Assembly (NCBI GenBank): GCA_023133185.1
Contig: JAGLWX010000333.1
Coordinates: forward strand, 1-14,019
Length of the DNA: 14,019 nt
Origin: Fidelibacterota bacterium
Lineage (GTDB): Bacteria; Fidelibacterota; UBA2242
Reading direction: 5' to 3'
In this document: positions 13,437-14,019 of the stretch, piece after piece
Layout: each line of letters opens with the position of its first letter
How positions within the stretch are numbered: the first letter of the stretch is position 1
Notes under the pieces: model-generated
What the model was told of the DNA's origin: nothing
The model's input: only the letters and a program-made list of their open reading frames with translations
Databases searched by the model: none
Position numbers and translations under genes: made by a program

Positions 13437-14009
13437 TTACTCCTTATTATTCTCAATTTTTGATAATTCTTCTGAAATCAAATCATCAATTTTCTTTCTA
13501 AGTCTTTTTACTTCTTCAAGTGCTTTTTCAGACTTGACTTCTCTTTGTTGAATTTCTCTTACTATTTGCTCTTGAATGGAATATTTTGGTAATGGGATTT
13601 TAATATTTAGAATATCAATTGATGTAATTCTTGGATGTTCTTTACCACTCATTAAGAATATGCTCTTTTCCAAATATTCAGTTGAGAGAAGCAAATATCT
13701 TATATATTCAGGCATTGTTTTCTTTTTATTACGAATATCAAATGGAATAAATTCAGTTGTTCCAATTAACTTTAATTCGGGATTATTTAAAATTGTATAG
13801 CCCAAATAAGGACGAAGTTTATTTGTAAGAAAATCACAATCTCCAAATTCTATCCGATCGGAACCTAGCTCCACAACAATATTTTTAAAATCAATGATTC
13901 TACCATTTAGAGATTCAACTTGTTCAAAATCTATTAATATTCTTGGTTCATCAAGTAAACCTTTTTTTAATGTTGCCTTTTTGCTTAGTTTTATTATTCG
14001 TGAATTCAA
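13437..14009 (-). CDS. hsdS: Type I restriction specificity subunit (HsdS), half-length or broken
   Basis: Resembles the C-terminal half of a type I restriction-modification DNA-recognition subunit. The 190 residues contain one target-recognition domain, with the family signatures DFLTNKLRPYL (59-69), TTEFIPF (84-90) and HPRITSIDILNIKIPLP (125-141). A helical, charged coiled coil (about 145-185) follows that would pack against the methyltransferase. A complete HsdS has two such units and about 400 residues. The reading frame opens with TTG at 14009 directly after an in-frame TAG, with no ribosome site and no ATG until about residue 99. So this is either a half-S protein using TTG or the remainder of a gene broken by the stop. 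No hsdM or hsdR is in view. It is more AT-rich than the housekeeping genes, suggesting transfer. Confidence 0.65.
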   Translation of the reverse strand: MNSRIIKLSKKATLKKGLLDEPRILIDFEQVESLNGRIIDFKNIVVELGSDRIEFGDCDFLTNKLRPYLGYTILNNPELKLIGTTEFIPFDIRNKKKTMPEYIRYLLLSTEYLEKSIFLMSGKEHPRITSIDILNIKIPLPKYSIQEQIVREIQQREVKSEKALEEVKRLRKKIDDLISEELSKIENNKE

Positions 14010-14019
14010 CTACTAAGTG

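Noticed and set aside
13433..13456. Upstream extension of the unknown membrane protein from a TTG
   Set aside because: Lies inside the HsdS coding end; AAGGAG just before the ATG at 13432 marks the real start.

Overview
The window is a bacterial chromosome segment in which every supportable gene lies on the minus strand. Its left two thirds (1-10414) is a dense housekeeping block. In transcription order it reads: nucleotidyltransferase (rmlA type), mtaB, deoxynucleoside kinase, purN, purH, mreB, mreC, mreD, mrdA (PBP2) and rodA, which runs off the left edge. Most gaps are 2-14 bases or overlaps; the only sizeable internal gap, 95 bases between the kinase and purN, holds a possible promoter. 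The cluster ties the rod-shape elongasome (MreBCD, PBP2, RodA) to the last steps of purine synthesis. The purH-mreB-mreC-mreD-mrdA-rodA order is familiar from Bacteroidota and relatives. Because clear Shine-Dalgarno sequences occur (mreB, purH, mazE), a member of the wider FCB group or a candidate phylum such as Calditrichota, KSB1 or Marinimicrobia is a better guess than a classical Bacteroidota species. That placement is inference only.

The right third (10415-14019) looks accessory: more AT-rich, gene-poor, with gaps of 410, 198 and 439 bases. It carries a Phd/YefM-PIN (VapC-like) toxin-antitoxin pair, a MazEF pair very close to the E. coli type, a 256-residue membrane-anchored protein of unknown function, and a type I restriction specificity (HsdS) half-protein at the right edge. 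The HsdS fragment and the unknown protein form a tight two-gene unit. Both toxin-antitoxin pairs have credible promoters, and the mazE one overlaps a perfect 8-base inverted repeat.

The gaps hold structure rather than genes. A CGCAAAG-type repeat at 10556-10616 is interrupted by a palindromic unit; a related palindrome sits near 12473. Two segments (12291-12358 and 12555-12667) have the layout of integron attC sites, one starting on the stop codon of the unknown gene. Together with the cassette-like gene content this suggests a mobile-cassette or decayed integron landscape, but no integrase is present and the attC reading is tentative.
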